Positions 52,044 through 61,418 of a stretch of DNA of 64,000 nucleotides are shown here, piece after piece. Position 1 is the first letter of the stretch, and every line of letters begins with the position of its first letter. A program made the position numbers and the translations under genes. This DNA is from Amycolatopsis jejuensis (GTDB lineage: Bacteria; Actinomycetota; Actinomycetes; Mycobacteriales; Pseudonocardiaceae): the NCBI RefSeq assembly GCF_000717335.1, contig NZ_JNYZ01000004.1, forward strand, positions 1 to 64,000. Direction: 5' to 3'. The notes under the pieces were generated by a model. That model made no database searches. It worked only from the letters and a program-made list of their open reading frames with translations, and was not told where the DNA came from.

Positions 52044-52646
52044 GTGTCTCTCCGTGATCGCAAGCGCGCCCGCACCCGGCAGGCCTTGATCGACGCCGCG
52101 ACGGACCTCTTCGAGCGCAACGGCTACGACGAGACGACCGTCGCCGACATCGCCGCGGCCGCCGAAATCGCGACCCGGACGTTCTTCGGCTACTTCGCCA
52201 GCAAGGACGAACTGCTGTTCCCCGACGCCGACGGCCGGGTGGAAGCGACCGTCGAGGCCCTCGCCAACCGCAAACCCGGCGACCGGCCGATCGACATCCT
52301 GCTGCAGGCTCTCGCGCATGCGGGCGACGTCAGCGGCGAAACCGTGAGCCGCCTGACCACGCTGCGGCTCCGGCTGATCCAGACCGTGCCCGCGGTGAGG
52401 GGCCGCGCGCTGCAGATCCAGCTCGACACCGAACGCCGGATCGCCGCGCACCTCGCCGAGGCGTTCCCGGACCAGCTCGACGACGTCGGCGCCCGTGCGC
52501 TGACCGGTGCGTTCGTCGGTGCGGTCAGCGGCGCCGTGCAAGCCGTGCTCGAACGGACCGGCGAGCTGACCCCGGCCGCCCGGCAAGCCGCGTCCCGGGA
52601 GGCGGTCGAGGTCGCGCTGGCCCCTTGGCTGGCTCAGCGCGGCTGA
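52044..52646 (+). CDS. TetR family transcriptional regulator
   Basis: A 200-aa repressor with helix-turn-helix near residues 22-60 (TTVADIAAAAEIATRTFFGYFASKDELLF) of the AcrR type that has Phe-Phe-Gly-Tyr in the recognition helix. The GTG at 52044 coincides with the predicted transcription start, which favours it over ATG 52026, which lies upstream of the -10. It probably represses itself and the divergent monooxygenase. Confidence 0.9.
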   Translation: MSLRDRKRARTRQALIDAATDLFERNGYDETTVADIAAAAEIATRTFFGYFASKDELLFPDADGRVEATVEALANRKPGDRPIDILLQALAHAGDVSGETVSRLTTLRLRLIQTVPAVRGRALQIQLDTERRIAAHLAEAFPDQLDDVGARALTGAFVGAVSGAVQAVLERTGELTPAARQAASREAVEVALAPWLAQRG

Positions 52647-52670
52647 CCATCGCGGGTATCGTGACCGGTT

Positions 52671-53558
52671 GTGGATTTGCGCTCGCTGCGGTACTTCGTG
52701 GCTGTCGCCGAGGAACGGCACTTCGGCCGGGCCGCGGCGCGCCTGCACATGACCCAGCCGCCGCTGAGCCGGGCGATCAAGCAGCTCGAGACCGACCTCG
52801 GCACGACGTTGCTGGAGCGCTCGCCGTCCGGGGTCACGCTCACCGCCGCGGGAACCGCGCTCTATGACGAGGCCCGCGTGCTGCTCGCGGGTGCCGACCA
52901 GGCTCGCGCCCGGGTCGCCGCAGCAGCCGGCGCGGGCACGCTCACCGTCGGCACCCTCGCCGACAGCGCGGAGCAGGCCAGCGTCCTGCTCGCCGGGGAG
53001 TTCCGCAAGCGGCATCCCGGCGTGCGGATCCGGGTCCGCGAGGCCGACCTCACCGACCCGACCACTGGCCTGCGCTCGGGCCTCGCCGACGTCGCGCTCA
53101 CCCGGATTCCCTTCGACGACACCGGAATCGGCACGCACGTGCTGCGCTCGGACCCGATCGGGGTCGTCCTGCGTTCCGACGATCCCCTCGCCGGCCGCGA
53201 CCAGGTGCACCGGGCGGATCTGGCCGGCCGCTCGTGGTTCCGGTTCCCCGACGGCACCGACCCGGTGTGGCAGGACTTCTGGACCGGCGGCGGCGAGTTC
53301 CGCGGCGGCCCGGTCGTCCGTACCGTGCACGAATGCCTGCAGGCCGTGCTGTGGAACGGAACCGTGGGGCTGGCGCCGCTGGTGCACGACCTGCCGCAGG
53401 GCGTCACCGCGGTCCCGCTGGCGGACTACCCGCCGAGCCGGCTCGTGGTCGCCTGGCGGGAGGATTCGACGCCGCCGCTCGTCCGGTCGTTCGTCGGGCT
53501 CGCGCTGCACGTCGCGCGGACCGGGCTCGACCACGGGACCGCGGCCGCGAACCCGTAG
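52671..53558 (+). CDS. LysR family transcriptional regulator
   Basis: A 295-aa regulator with the classical start (VDLRSLRYFVAVAEERHFGRAAARLHMTQPPLSRAIKQLE) and a complete effector domain. It begins 24 bases after the TetR gene and 31 bases before a small membrane gene, so it may be part of one transcript, although LysR genes are usually divergent from their targets. The regulated pathway is unknown. Confidence 0.92.
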   Translation: MDLRSLRYFVAVAEERHFGRAAARLHMTQPPLSRAIKQLETDLGTTLLERSPSGVTLTAAGTALYDEARVLLAGADQARARVAAAAGAGTLTVGTLADSAEQASVLLAGEFRKRHPGVRIRVREADLTDPTTGLRSGLADVALTRIPFDDTGIGTHVLRSDPIGVVLRSDDPLAGRDQVHRADLAGRSWFRFPDGTDPVWQDFWTGGGEFRGGPVVRTVHECLQAVLWNGTVGLAPLVHDLPQGVTAVPLADYPPSRLVVAWREDSTPPLVRSFVGLALHVARTGLDHGTAAANP

Positions 53559-53589
53559 GCTGACCACGGAAGAATCGGGGAGGTGCGCC

Positions 53590-53772
53590 GTGCCGGCACG
53601 AAATCCGCTGCGGATCCTGCGCAAGTGGGCCGATTGGTTCGAGGACCGCGGCGTGTACATCCCCGGCGAGGAAAGCCGCGCGGTGGACCCGGTGCGCGAC
53701 TTCGGCTGGCTCATGGTCGCGTGGGGCGCCGGGGTCGCGGTTTTCCTCCTGCTTTTCGCCTTCGCCGTCTGA
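53590..53772 (+). CDS. Small membrane protein of unknown function
   Basis: A 60-aa protein: a basic, Trp-rich cytoplasmic half (LRILRKWADWFEDRGVYIPG) and a C-terminal helix (WLMVAWGAGVAVFLLLFAF) ending at the C-terminus. The GTG start has a strong 'ggggagg' upstream. I do not recognise it; similar short single-helix proteins are often conserved within Pseudonocardiaceae. Confidence 0.65.
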   Translation: MPARNPLRILRKWADWFEDRGVYIPGEESRAVDPVRDFGWLMVAWGAGVAVFLLLFAFAV

Positions 53773-53787
53773 CCCCGTCTGACACTG

Positions 53788-53805
53788 GGGTGACGACTGT
53801 CACCC
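53788..53805 (+). terminator. Hairpin after the small membrane gene
   Basis: GGGTGAC-GACT-GTCACCC, a perfect 7-bp stem with a 4-base loop, 16 bases past the stop. There is no T tract. It precedes a lipoprotein gene by about 150 bases. Confidence 0.45.
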
Positions 53806-53956
53806 GGAGTGCCCTTTCGATCACGGATCGGCCACGGCTGTACACCAGGTCCGCGTCTTCCCGGCCACGCGGGCGCCGGGGCAGACAGAGTGGAGCGGGT
53901 CCGTCCGGCAGCTACGCCGAACGGCCTGCCGCCCCACCCCGACTGGAGTAACCGCG

Positions 53957-54493
53957 ATGGCGCCCCCGCGCACCCCGAAGCTGCTGCTGTCCGCCTGCTT
54001 GTTGATCACGGTGGCAGCCTGCGGCGTCGACGGCCGGGAAGGCTCGGCAGCGCTGGGCGCCGCCAACGCGGCAGCCAAACCCGCGGCCGCACAAGCATCG
54101 GGTGACCTGCAGTTCGGCGCCAACCACCGGTTCTCCAGCGGGATCACGGTATCGGTATCGGCACCACAGTCCTTCCAGCCCAGCGCGGCGGCGTACCCCC
54201 GCAGCACGCGCGCGGCGGCGTTCTACATCGAGGTCACGAACAACGGCACCGACCCGTACCGCCTGTCCGGGCTGTCGGTCACCGCGACGGTGTCCGGGCA
54301 GCAGGCGAAGCAGGTCGTCGATGCAACGCAGGGTCTCGGCGGAATCACCGACGCGGGCAAGGACCTCCAGCCAGGCCGGTCGACGCAGCTCACGCTGGCG
54401 TTCGCGGTACCCGCCGACAGCACCCGGCTGGCCCTGCAGGTGCGCCCGAGCGCGGGTGAACCCGCCGTCGCCACCTACTACGGAACGGCCTGA
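53957..54493 (+). CDS. Secreted lipoprotein with an immunoglobulin-like (DUF4352-type) domain
   Basis: A 178-aa lipoprotein. The signal peptide has the lipobox VAAC at residues about 19-22 (LLLSACLLITVAACG). After an Ala-rich spacer, strands such as AAFYIEVTNNGTDPYRLSGLSVTATV match DUF4352-like beta-sandwich domains of extracellular actinobacterial lipoproteins. It is probably anchored on the outer face of the membrane. Function is unknown. It is followed 15 bases later by the thiol peroxidase gene. Confidence 0.82.
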   Translation: MAPPRTPKLLLSACLLITVAACGVDGREGSAALGAANAAAKPAAAQASGDLQFGANHRFSSGITVSVSAPQSFQPSAAAYPRSTRAAAFYIEVTNNGTDPYRLSGLSVTATVSGQQAKQVVDATQGLGGITDAGKDLQPGRSTQLTLAFAVPADSTRLALQVRPSAGEPAVATYYGTA

Positions 54494-54508
54494 ATTACGC
54501 TCGGTGCC

Positions 54509-54985
54509 ATGACCGACCAGCGACTGTCCCCCGGCGACGACGCACCCGACTTCACCCTGCCCGACTCGACCGGCAAGAACGTCTCGCTCAGCGACTTCCG
54601 CGGCAAGACCGTGGTGGTGTACTTCTACCCGGCCGCAGGCACCCCCGGCTGCACGAAGCAAGCGTGCGACTTCCGGGACAACCTGGCCGAATTCAACAAT
54701 GCGGGCTACCAGGTACTGGGCATCTCCCCGGACAAGCCGGAAAAACTGGCCAAATTCGCCGAAGCCGAACAACTCACCTTCCCGCTACTGTCCGACCCGG
54801 ACAAAAAAGCCCTCACCGAATGGTCCGCATTCGGCGAAAAGAAGAACTACGGCCGCACCTACCAAGGCGTAATCCGCTCGACTTTCGTTGTCGACCAAGA
54901 CGGCAAAATCGCCAAGGCCCTCTACAACGTCCGCGCCACCGGCCACGTGGCAAAACTAGTCCGCGACCTAGACCTCGCCACCTGA
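54509..54985 (+). CDS. bcp: Thioredoxin-dependent thiol peroxidase (Bcp/PrxQ)
   Basis: A 158-aa atypical 2-Cys peroxiredoxin. The peroxidatic cysteine is in [15 protein letters not shown] near residue 47, with the resolving cysteine five residues later, and the second conserved region is [10 protein letters not shown]. It reduces peroxides in the cytoplasm with thioredoxin. The 3' third uses unusually many codons ending in A (for example CTA for Leu). A family-A palindrome follows. Confidence 0.94.
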   Translation: MTDQRLSPGDDAPDFTLPDSTGKNVSLSDFRGKTVVVYFYPAAGTPGCTKQACDFRDNLAEFNNAGYQVLGISPDKPEKLAKFAEAEQLTFPLLSDPDKKALTEWSAFGEKKNYGRTYQGVIRSTFVVDQDGKIAKALYNVRATGHVAKLVRDLDLAT

Positions 54986-55010
54986 CCTCCACCTCCACCC
55001 CCGCACCAAG

Positions 55011-55063
55011 TCCGTGAAGGGAACCTTCACGGAATCAGATTCCCTCATGGTTCCCTTCACGGA
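55011..55063. repeat. Family-A palindrome (copy 3), overlaps the kinase stop
   Basis: A 53-base palindrome nearly identical to the 28260 copy (one base different), between convergent bcp and the histidine kinase gene. Its right half encodes the last nine residues and the stop codon of the kinase. Confidence 0.8.
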
Positions 55064-56810
55064 CTTGCGAAGCCGGAAACCTCAACGTGAACGTAGATCC
55101 TTCCCCAAGCACACTGCGGACACCGACCCCACCCCCATGCGCCTCGGCGAGATTCCGGACGATCGCCAACCCCAGCCCACTCCCCCCGGAAGCCCGGCTG
55201 CGCGCCGCATCCGCCCGCCAAAAACGATCGAACACATACGGCAAATCCTCCGCCGCAATTCCCACCCCGGTATCCGCCACCTCGAACACCACATCCCCAC
55301 CGACCCGGCGCCCACTCACGGTCACCGCCCCGCCAACCGGCGTATGCCGAATCGCATTGGACACCAAATTGTCCAACGCCTGCCGAAGCCGCACCGGATC
55401 CGCCGTAACAGCCGGATCCTCCAGAAAACGCACGTCCAACCGCACTCCAGCCCCCTCCGCCCGCGCGGCGAAAGCGGCCCCGAGCTGCCCCAGCAGCGCA
55501 TTGGCGTCGACCGGCTCCAAATGCACGCGCAACGCCCCCACGTCGGCGAGCGCAAGATCCTGCAGATCGTCGACGATGTGCTGCAAATGCACCGCCTCCT
55601 CCAGCAGCGACGCAACCAGCTCGTCATCCAGCCTGCTCACGCCGTCCTGTGCCGCCTCCAGCCAGCCGCGAATCGTGGCCAGCGGCGTACGCAGCTCATG
55701 CGCCACATCCCCGACCATCGCCTTCCGCGCTTCCTCCAGCTCCTCCCGCGCCCGCGCCATGTCGTTGAACGCCCGCGCCAGCCGCGCGATCTCGTCCTTC
55801 CCCTTCACGCGCACGCGCGCCCCCGTCTCACCCGCTTCCATCCGCTGCGCCGCCCCCGTCAACGCACGCAGCGGGCGGATCAGCCGGATCGACGCCAGCC
55901 CCATCACGACCACCGTCAGCAGCAGGATTCCCCCGGCCACCGCAATGAGCCGCACCTGGTTCTCCGACGACAGCGTGAACCCGGTCGGCGGCTGGTCGCT
56001 GCCCTTTTCGGTGATGTAGAGCCAAGCCGCGGGAGCCACGTACGGCGTCAGCTGCTCGCGGCGCGCCGACGTGACGCAGCTGGTGACGGTCTGGTCGGCC
56101 GACTGCACGACCGGCCCGTCGAACGTCCAGGACAACGCCAGTTTCGCAATCGGGATGGTGCGGTTGTTGCGGCCGAGGCAGGCGTCGATGAGCTCGCTCA
56201 GCTTGGCGAGCGCGTCCTCCTCGGTTTCAGTCGGCTTTTCGAGCATGACGGCGCCGCAGCCGAGGTCCCCGAACGGCACTACGACTCGCGGGTGGCCGCC
56301 CGGGGACACCTCGATGCGGCCGAGACCGCTCCGGCGCTGGGTGCAGGCGAGCACGCGCTCGGCGACCGCCCTGAGGTCATCCCGTTCTTCCTTCGACAGC
56401 GCGTACGGGCCGACGGCATCCGGGTCGATGCGGTCGGGAGTGGACTTCACGCCGAGCCGCGCGTCGACCGACAGCGGGTCGATCACCACGGACGGCTGGT
56501 GCGGCAACGGGTTCGGGCTCGCTTCGGACGCCGCGATCGGCGTGCCCTGTGGCGTGGTGAGGACGACGCGGCGGCCGGTCTTTTCGGCGTATTCCCGGAC
56601 AACCGGTGCGACGTCGTTCCAGTTCGGATGTGTTGCGGCGTAAGCGAGAAGGCTCTGGTAGATGGTGCCGTCGTCGGCGAAGACCTGACCCTGTTCGCGT
56701 TCGATGGCGCCGGAGGTGGTGCGCGCGGCCAGCCAGGCCGTGGCTGCGATGGCGCAGACGGCGATGAGGGCAGACACCGCGATGAGGCGGATCAGCAGGC
56801 TACGGCGCAT
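55035..56810 (-). CDS. Two-component sensor histidine kinase
   Basis: A 591-aa kinase. Membrane helices are at residues about 7-30 and 285-310, enclosing a 250-residue extracytoplasmic sensor with four cysteines. HAMP follows, then DHp with the phosphoacceptor His in GDVAHELRTPLATIRGW near 380, and the ATPase domain with NAIRHTP, DTGVGI and GSGLGLAIVRNL. The start overlaps the response-regulator gene by 11 bases. The last nine residues come from a repeat element, so the original C-terminus was probably at about FPAS. Confidence 0.93.
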   Translation of the reverse strand: MRRSLLIRLIAVSALIAVCAIAATAWLAARTTSGAIEREQGQVFADDGTIYQSLLAYAATHPNWNDVAPVVREYAEKTGRRVVLTTPQGTPIAASEASPNPLPHQPSVVIDPLSVDARLGVKSTPDRIDPDAVGPYALSKEERDDLRAVAERVLACTQRRSGLGRIEVSPGGHPRVVVPFGDLGCGAVMLEKPTETEEDALAKLSELIDACLGRNNRTIPIAKLALSWTFDGPVVQSADQTVTSCVTSARREQLTPYVAPAAWLYITEKGSDQPPTGFTLSSENQVRLIAVAGGILLLTVVVMGLASIRLIRPLRALTGAAQRMEAGETGARVRVKGKDEIARLARAFNDMARAREELEEARKAMVGDVAHELRTPLATIRGWLEAAQDGVSRLDDELVASLLEEAVHLQHIVDDLQDLALADVGALRVHLEPVDANALLGQLGAAFAARAEGAGVRLDVRFLEDPAVTADPVRLRQALDNLVSNAIRHTPVGGAVTVSGRRVGGDVVFEVADTGVGIAAEDLPYVFDRFWRADAARSRASGGSGLGLAIVRNLAEAHGGGVGVRSVLGEGSTFTLRFPASQVREGNHEGI

Positions 56811-57477
56811 CTTCGGTGAGCTTGTAGCCGACGCCGTAGACGGTGCGGAGCTTGGTGGGTTTGCGGGGTTCTTGCTCGATCTTCTTGCGGAGGTTCATGA
56901 CGTGGACGTCGATGGCACGCTGGGTGATGTAGGCGTCGTACCCGTGGAGGTGCTCGAGGAGCTGGCCACGGGTGAACACCTGGTTGGGGCGGGCGGCCAT
57001 GACCTCCAGCAGGCGGAATTCTCCGGGGGTGGTTTCTATTCGTTTGCCGTTCACGGTGACTTCGTGGGTGATCGAGTCGATCGTGAGGGTGCCGACCGTG
57101 GTGGGACCTTCTTTGGGGGCGGTGCGGCGGAGGAGGGTGCGGACCCGCGCCATGAGTTCCCTTGGGCTGTACGGCTTGGTGACATAGTCGTCGGCGCCCA
57201 GGTCGAGGCCGCGGAGGAGGTCATCTTCGGTCGACCTCGCGGTGAGCATGAGGATGGGGAGGTCGGATTCCGCGCGGAGGGTCCGGCAGATGTCGAGGCC
57301 GGTGGTTCCCGGGAGCATGACGTCCAGGATGAGGAGGTCCGGCGGGTCGGCTCTGGTGGCGGCGAGGGCGTCGGTGCCGTTGGGGATGACGGTTACGGTG
57401 TGGTGTTCTCGTTCCAGGTAGAGGCGGATGAGTTCGGATTGTTTGGGGTCGTCTTCGGCTACGGTTATGGTCGCCAT
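56800..57477 (-). CDS. OmpR/PhoB-type response regulator
   Basis: A 225-aa regulator. The receiver domain has the acidic pair in VAEDD, the phosphorylated Asp in LLILDVMLPG and the Lys in VTKPYSPREL. The C-terminal winged helix is a Trans_reg_C domain (EFRLLEVMAARPNQVFTRGQLLEHLHG). It is co-transcribed with the overlapping sensor kinase downstream. Target genes are unknown. Confidence 0.95.
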   Translation of the reverse strand: MATITVAEDDPKQSELIRLYLEREHHTVTVIPNGTDALAATRADPPDLLILDVMLPGTTGLDICRTLRAESDLPILMLTARSTEDDLLRGLDLGADDYVTKPYSPRELMARVRTLLRRTAPKEGPTTVGTLTIDSITHEVTVNGKRIETTPGEFRLLEVMAARPNQVFTRGQLLEHLHGYDAYITQRAIDVHVMNLRKKIEQEPRKPTKLRTVYGVGYKLTEDAP

Positions 57478-57511
57478 CTGTTCGGGTTGGGTGTTGGGGG
57501 CGGTTGGGAGC

Positions 57512-57623
57512 GCACCCCGAAGCCGGGATTGTGACTACGGTCTGGGGTTGCTTGTCAAGGCGGGAAAGATGCCTTGACAAGCAACCCCAGACCGTGTTTT
57601 TGGCTTCGTATCGGGGTGCAGGG
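57512..57623. repeat. Family-C palindromic element (copy 2, inverted)
   Basis: The reverse complement of the 112-base unit at 28442-28553, with a 59-base hairpin core (57537-57595). It lies between the 3' end of rdgB and the 5' end of the response-regulator gene, so it probably terminates the rdgB operon. Confidence 0.8.
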
Positions 57624-57650
57624 CGGGGGCTGGGCTGTCGGTCGTCGTGG

Positions 57651-58259
57651 TTAGTGTGCGGCTAGTGCTTTTAGTGCTGGGATAAGTGCGCGTAGTGCTT
57701 GTGCGCGGTGGGAGCTCTTGTCTTTTTCTTCCGGTGGTAGTTCTGCGCTTGTCCGTGTTTCGTGTTCCGGGATGAAGATGGGGTCGTAGCCGAAGCCGTT
57801 GGTGCCTCTTGGTTTTGTGGTGAGGGTGCCTCGCCATTCGCCTCGTACTGTGGTTTTCTCGCCGGTCGGGTGGGCCAGTACTGCGGCGCAGATGAAGGCT
57901 GCGCCTCGGCGTTCCGGTGGGGTGTCCGTCAGTTGGGCCAGTACCAGGTTGAGGTTTGCTTCGTCGTCGCCGTGTTTGCCGGACCAGCGGGCCGAGAGGA
58001 CGCCGGGCATGCCGTTGAGGGCGTCTACTGCCAGGCCTGAGTCGTCGGCGATGGACGGCAAGCCGGTGGCGGCTACGGCATCTCGTGCTTTTGCTGCCGC
58101 GTTGCCTTCGAAGTCCGGGGCCGTTTCCGGGGCTTCCGGGAAATCGTCGACATCGTTCAGGCCTACTACTTCGATGCCCTCGATGCTTTCTGCTTCCAGG
58201 ATTCGACGCAGTTCCTGTAGCTTCTTTGCGTTTCTCGTGGCCAGTAGCAGCTTCGTCAC
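57651..58259 (-). CDS. rdgB: XTP/dITP diphosphatase (RdgB/HAM1)
   Basis: A 202-aa housekeeping enzyme that removes non-canonical purine nucleotides. The family signature [14 protein letters not shown] is at the N-terminus; [23 protein letters not shown] is near residue 70 and GFGYDPIF near 150. The GTG start overlaps the stop of rph by four bases. Its 3' part uses many codons ending in A or T (CTA, GCA, AAA), unlike its neighbours. Confidence 0.95.
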   Translation of the reverse strand: MTKLLLATRNAKKLQELRRILEAESIEGIEVVGLNDVDDFPEAPETAPDFEGNAAAKARDAVAATGLPSIADDSGLAVDALNGMPGVLSARWSGKHGDDEANLNLVLAQLTDTPPERRGAAFICAAVLAHPTGEKTTVRGEWRGTLTTKPRGTNGFGYDPIFIPEHETRTSAELPPEEKDKSSHRAQALRALIPALKALAAH

Positions 58260-59032
58260 TTCGTGCCCTTCTTCTTGCCGGGGCGCGGTTCCGGGAGCTC
58301 TCCCGGGTACGGCAGGGCCAGCGCCTCGTTCTGCCGGCGCGTCAATTCCTCGCAGCCGGCCAAGGCCAGGTCGAGCATTCGGTCCAAAGTGGACCTGGCG
58401 AAGGTGGCACCCTCTCCGGTGCCTTGTACTTCGATGAGGGTGCCTGCGTCGGTGGCGACCACGTTCATGTCGACCTCCGCGCGGGAATCCTCCTCGTACG
58501 GCAGGTCAAGGCGCACCCGGCCGTCGACCACACCCACGCTCACCGCGGCCACCGACGACGACAGTGGTTGCGGGTCGTTCAGCCGGTTTGCTGCGCCCAG
58601 CCAGGTGATTGCGTCGGCCAGCGCGACATAGCCGCCGGTGACCGCGGCGGTGCGGGTGCCGCCGTCGGCCTGGATGACGTCGCAGTCGATCACGATGGTG
58701 TTCTCGCCGAGGGCGGCCAGGTCGATGCAGGCCCGCAGCGACCGGCCGATCAGGCGCGAGATCTCGTGCGTCCGGCCGCCGATGCGCCCCTTGACCGACT
58801 CCCGGTCACCGCGCGTGTTCGTCGCCGACGGGAGCATTGCGTACTCCGCCGTGACCCAGCCCAGCCCGGACCCCGCCCGCCAGCGGGGTACGCCCTCGGT
58901 GACACTCGCCGCGCACAGCACCCGGGTGTTGCCGAACTCGATGAGCACCGACCCGGCAGGCCACTTCTGGAACCCGCGGGTGATCTTCACGTCGCGCAGC
59001 TGGTCGTCGTTCCTGCCATCTTTTCTAGCCAC
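58256..59032 (-). CDS. rph: Ribonuclease PH
   Basis: A 258-aa phosphorolytic exoribonuclease that trims tRNA 3' ends. Typical segments are [38 protein letters not shown] near residue 90, and the phosphate-binding [15 protein letters not shown] near 125. Length is standard. It overlaps rdgB and follows the MBL gene by 37 bases, as in the mycobacterial Rv1339-Rv1341 arrangement. Confidence 0.95.
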   Translation of the reverse strand: MARKDGRNDDQLRDVKITRGFQKWPAGSVLIEFGNTRVLCAASVTEGVPRWRAGSGLGWVTAEYAMLPSATNTRGDRESVKGRIGGRTHEISRLIGRSLRACIDLAALGENTIVIDCDVIQADGGTRTAAVTGGYVALADAITWLGAANRLNDPQPLSSSVAAVSVGVVDGRVRLDLPYEEDSRAEVDMNVVATDAGTLIEVQGTGEGATFARSTLDRMLDLALAGCEELTRRQNEALALPYPGELPEPRPGKKKGTK

Positions 59033-59069
59033 GCGTGCACTCTAAGACCTACCCCCGACACTTTCGTGA

Positions 59070-59837
59070 TCAGAGGTCGTACACAGCGCCTTGGGTCACC
59101 AATTCGGTGTCCGGGAACACCGCCGCGGCCTCGGCCAGCACCGCGTTCCGATCGGTCCACGGCGCGATGTGAGTGAGCAGCAACCGCCCGACTCCGGCCT
59201 CTTTCGCCAGCTCACCGGCCTCTTTGCCGGACAGGTGGACGCCCTCGGGCCGGTCTGCGGCGTCGGTCCACGACGCTTCGGAAAGCAGTACGTCGACGCC
59301 GTCCGCGAGCTCGCCCAACGCGCGGCACTGTCCGGTGTCGCCGGTGTACGCGAGAATGCTGCCGCCGTACGCGATGCGCAGCCCGAAGGCCGGTGTCGGG
59401 TGGTAAACAGCAGCAGCCGTGACGTCGAACGGTCCAATCTGCACAGTCTCTTCTCGCAGGGCGTGGAACTCGTACACGTCAGACAGATCAGTTCCAGCCC
59501 GCTCCGCTGCGTCGGCTGCGTACGCGTGCGCGAGGCGCGAAGGCGCTTCAGACGGCGCGTACACCGGCAACTGACGCGGCCGTGCGGGGTATGGCGGCGC
59601 GGGGTGGTAGCGGCGAAGCACGGTGAGGGCGTTGACGTCGGCACAGTGGTCGGAGTGCAGGTGCGACAGGACGAGCGCGTCGAGGTCGAACGGGTCGAGC
59701 ACGGTCTGCAGCTGGGCGAAGGCACCGTTGCCCAGTTCGAGCGCGAGCCGGAACCCCTCCGCCTCCAGCAGATACCCGGACGCAGCAGCGTTCGGCCCGG
59801 GGACGCTGCCCGAGCATCCGAGGATCGTCAGTCGCAC
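59070..59837 (-). CDS. MBL-fold phosphodiesterase (Rv1339-like)
   Basis: A 255-aa metallo-beta-lactamase-fold hydrolase with the HxHxDH metal motif SHLHSDHC near residue 60, further ligands in YTGDTG and SEASW, and His in THIAPW. It is the positional equivalent of Rv1339, an atypical class II cyclic-AMP phosphodiesterase. It therefore probably degrades cAMP or a related phosphodiester in the cytoplasm. It starts 37 bases downstream of murI. Confidence 0.92.
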   Translation of the reverse strand: MRLTILGCSGSVPGPNAAASGYLLEAEGFRLALELGNGAFAQLQTVLDPFDLDALVLSHLHSDHCADVNALTVLRRYHPAPPYPARPRQLPVYAPSEAPSRLAHAYAADAAERAGTDLSDVYEFHALREETVQIGPFDVTAAAVYHPTPAFGLRIAYGGSILAYTGDTGQCRALGELADGVDVLLSEASWTDAADRPEGVHLSGKEAGELAKEAGVGRLLLTHIAPWTDRNAVLAEAAAVFPDTELVTQGAVYDL

Positions 59838-59874
59838 CCCGCCACCCTAGCGCCGCCTGCCGGGTCCACCAGGC

Positions 59875-60675
59875 TCACGCGCTCGCCGGGGCGAGGGCAC
59901 CCGGCGCGAACCCCATGAACCGCTGCGCCAGGCGCGTGAACGGCTCGGGCGAGCCGGTGGCGAGGAACTCGTGCCGCGGTGGTTCGTCGCCCGTGGCCAG
60001 CAGGTCGAGCTCGGTCAGGGTGCGGTAGAGGTCCTTCGCGGTCTCCTCGGCGCTGGACACGAGCGTGACGTCCTGCCCCATCACGATCTGCAGCACGCCG
60101 GACAGCAGCGGGTAATGCGTGCAGCCGAGCACCAGCGTGTCCACTTCGGCCTCCAGCAGCGGCTGCAGATACCCCTGTGCCAGGCCGAGAATCTGCCGTC
60201 CGGTGGTGATGCCGCGCTCGACGAAGTCCACGAAGCGCGGGCAAGCGACACTGGTGAGCCGTACGTCCGGTGCTGCGGCGAAGGCGTCGTCGTACGCCCT
60301 CGAACGCACAGTGCCCTCTGTGCCGATCAGCCCGACCCGTCCGGAATGCGTGGCAATCGCAGCGCGACGTACGGCGGGAAGGACGACCTCGATCACCGGC
60401 ACGTCGTAACGCTCGCGCGCGTCGCGAAGGCAAGCCGCAGACGCAGTGTTGCACGCAATGACCAACGCCTTCACGCCGCTGTCCACCAAGTCGTCGAGCG
60501 CGGACAGCGCGTACTCGCGCGCCGTGGCGATGGGCAGCGGGCCGTACGGGTTGCGCGCGGTATCACCGACGTAGCGCAGCTGTTCCGCGGGCAGCAGTTC
60601 GAGAATCGAGCGGGCGACGGTAAGCCCACCGACGCCGGAATCGAAAACACCGATGGGCGCGCCGGGAGAACTCAC
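59875..60675 (-). CDS. murI: Glutamate racemase
   Basis: A 266-aa cofactor-independent racemase supplying D-glutamate for peptidoglycan. The N-terminal motif is [14 protein letters not shown]. The two catalytic cysteines are in ACNTAS (near residue 74) and GCTHYPLL (near 185). The GTG start overlaps the rhomboid gene stop by four bases. The gene is essential in most bacteria. Confidence 0.96.
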   Translation of the reverse strand: MSSPGAPIGVFDSGVGGLTVARSILELLPAEQLRYVGDTARNPYGPLPIATAREYALSALDDLVDSGVKALVIACNTASAACLRDARERYDVPVIEVVLPAVRRAAIATHSGRVGLIGTEGTVRSRAYDDAFAAAPDVRLTSVACPRFVDFVERGITTGRQILGLAQGYLQPLLEAEVDTLVLGCTHYPLLSGVLQIVMGQDVTLVSSAEETAKDLYRTLTELDLLATGDEPPRHEFLATGSPEPFTRLAQRFMGFAPGALAPASA

Positions 60676-61346
60676 GCCCCGAGATTACCCGGCTCCACCT
60701 TGCGCGCCTTCGTCCGCTCGCCGCGGGAGGTCAGCCAAGCGGCGAGGACCCCGGCCAGCGCGCCGAAGAGGTGCCCCTGCCACGAGATCCCGGGGTTGCC
60801 CGGCAGCAGGCCCCACAGCATCCCGCTCCACACGCCCAGCAGCACGACCGCCACCACGATCTGGCCGAACGAACGGTGGAAAATGCCGCGGACCAGCAGG
60901 TACGCCAGCCAGCCGAAAGCCAGCCCGGACGCGCCGACGGTGTAGGCGTTCGCCGGTCCGACGAGCCACACCCCGAGCCCGGAAACGGCCCAGATGATCG
61001 CGGTGACCACCGCCCAGCGGCCGATGCCCGCCGCCATCGCGAGGAAGGAGAACACCAGCACCGGCACGGTGTTGGAGAAGAGGTGCGACCACCCGGCGTG
61101 CAAGAGCGGGGCCCAGAGGACACCGTCGATCCCGGACGCCTGCCGCGACAGGATGCCACCGTGGGTGAAGTCGCCCGGCAGGATCACGTCGAGCAGTTCC
61201 ACCAGGTAGAGCACGAGCGTGAACCCGAGCGCGACGATCGCCGCAGCCTTGGGATTGGGCGGCAGGATGCGCTTCGAGACGTCCACCGGCTTGCCGGCAT
61301 CACCACCGGCAGCGGGCGGAGTCGGAAGAGGAGGCAGTGTGCTCAC
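60672..61346 (-). CDS. Rhomboid family intramembrane serine protease
   Basis: A 224-aa membrane protease with about six helices. The catalytic Ser is in [10 protein letters not shown] and the catalytic His in [11 protein letters not shown]; the HxxxN motif ([10 protein letters not shown]) precedes. It cleaves membrane proteins within or near the bilayer. It is equivalent to Rv1337 by position, between murI and cysM. The GTG start follows the gap that holds a family-A palindrome. Confidence 0.93.
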   Translation of the reverse strand: MSTLPPLPTPPAAGGDAGKPVDVSKRILPPNPKAAAIVALGFTLVLYLVELLDVILPGDFTHGGILSRQASGIDGVLWAPLLHAGWSHLFSNTVPVLVFSFLAMAAGIGRWAVVTAIIWAVSGLGVWLVGPANAYTVGASGLAFGWLAYLLVRGIFHRSFGQIVVAVVLLGVWSGMLWGLLPGNPGISWQGHLFGALAGVLAAWLTSRGERTKARKVEPGNLGA

Positions 61347-61418
61347 GCCTCTCAGGTTACGTCCGCCACCCGCGAACGACCTCGGGTGAATTCCCTGATC
61401 TTCGCCTCGGCGGCAACG

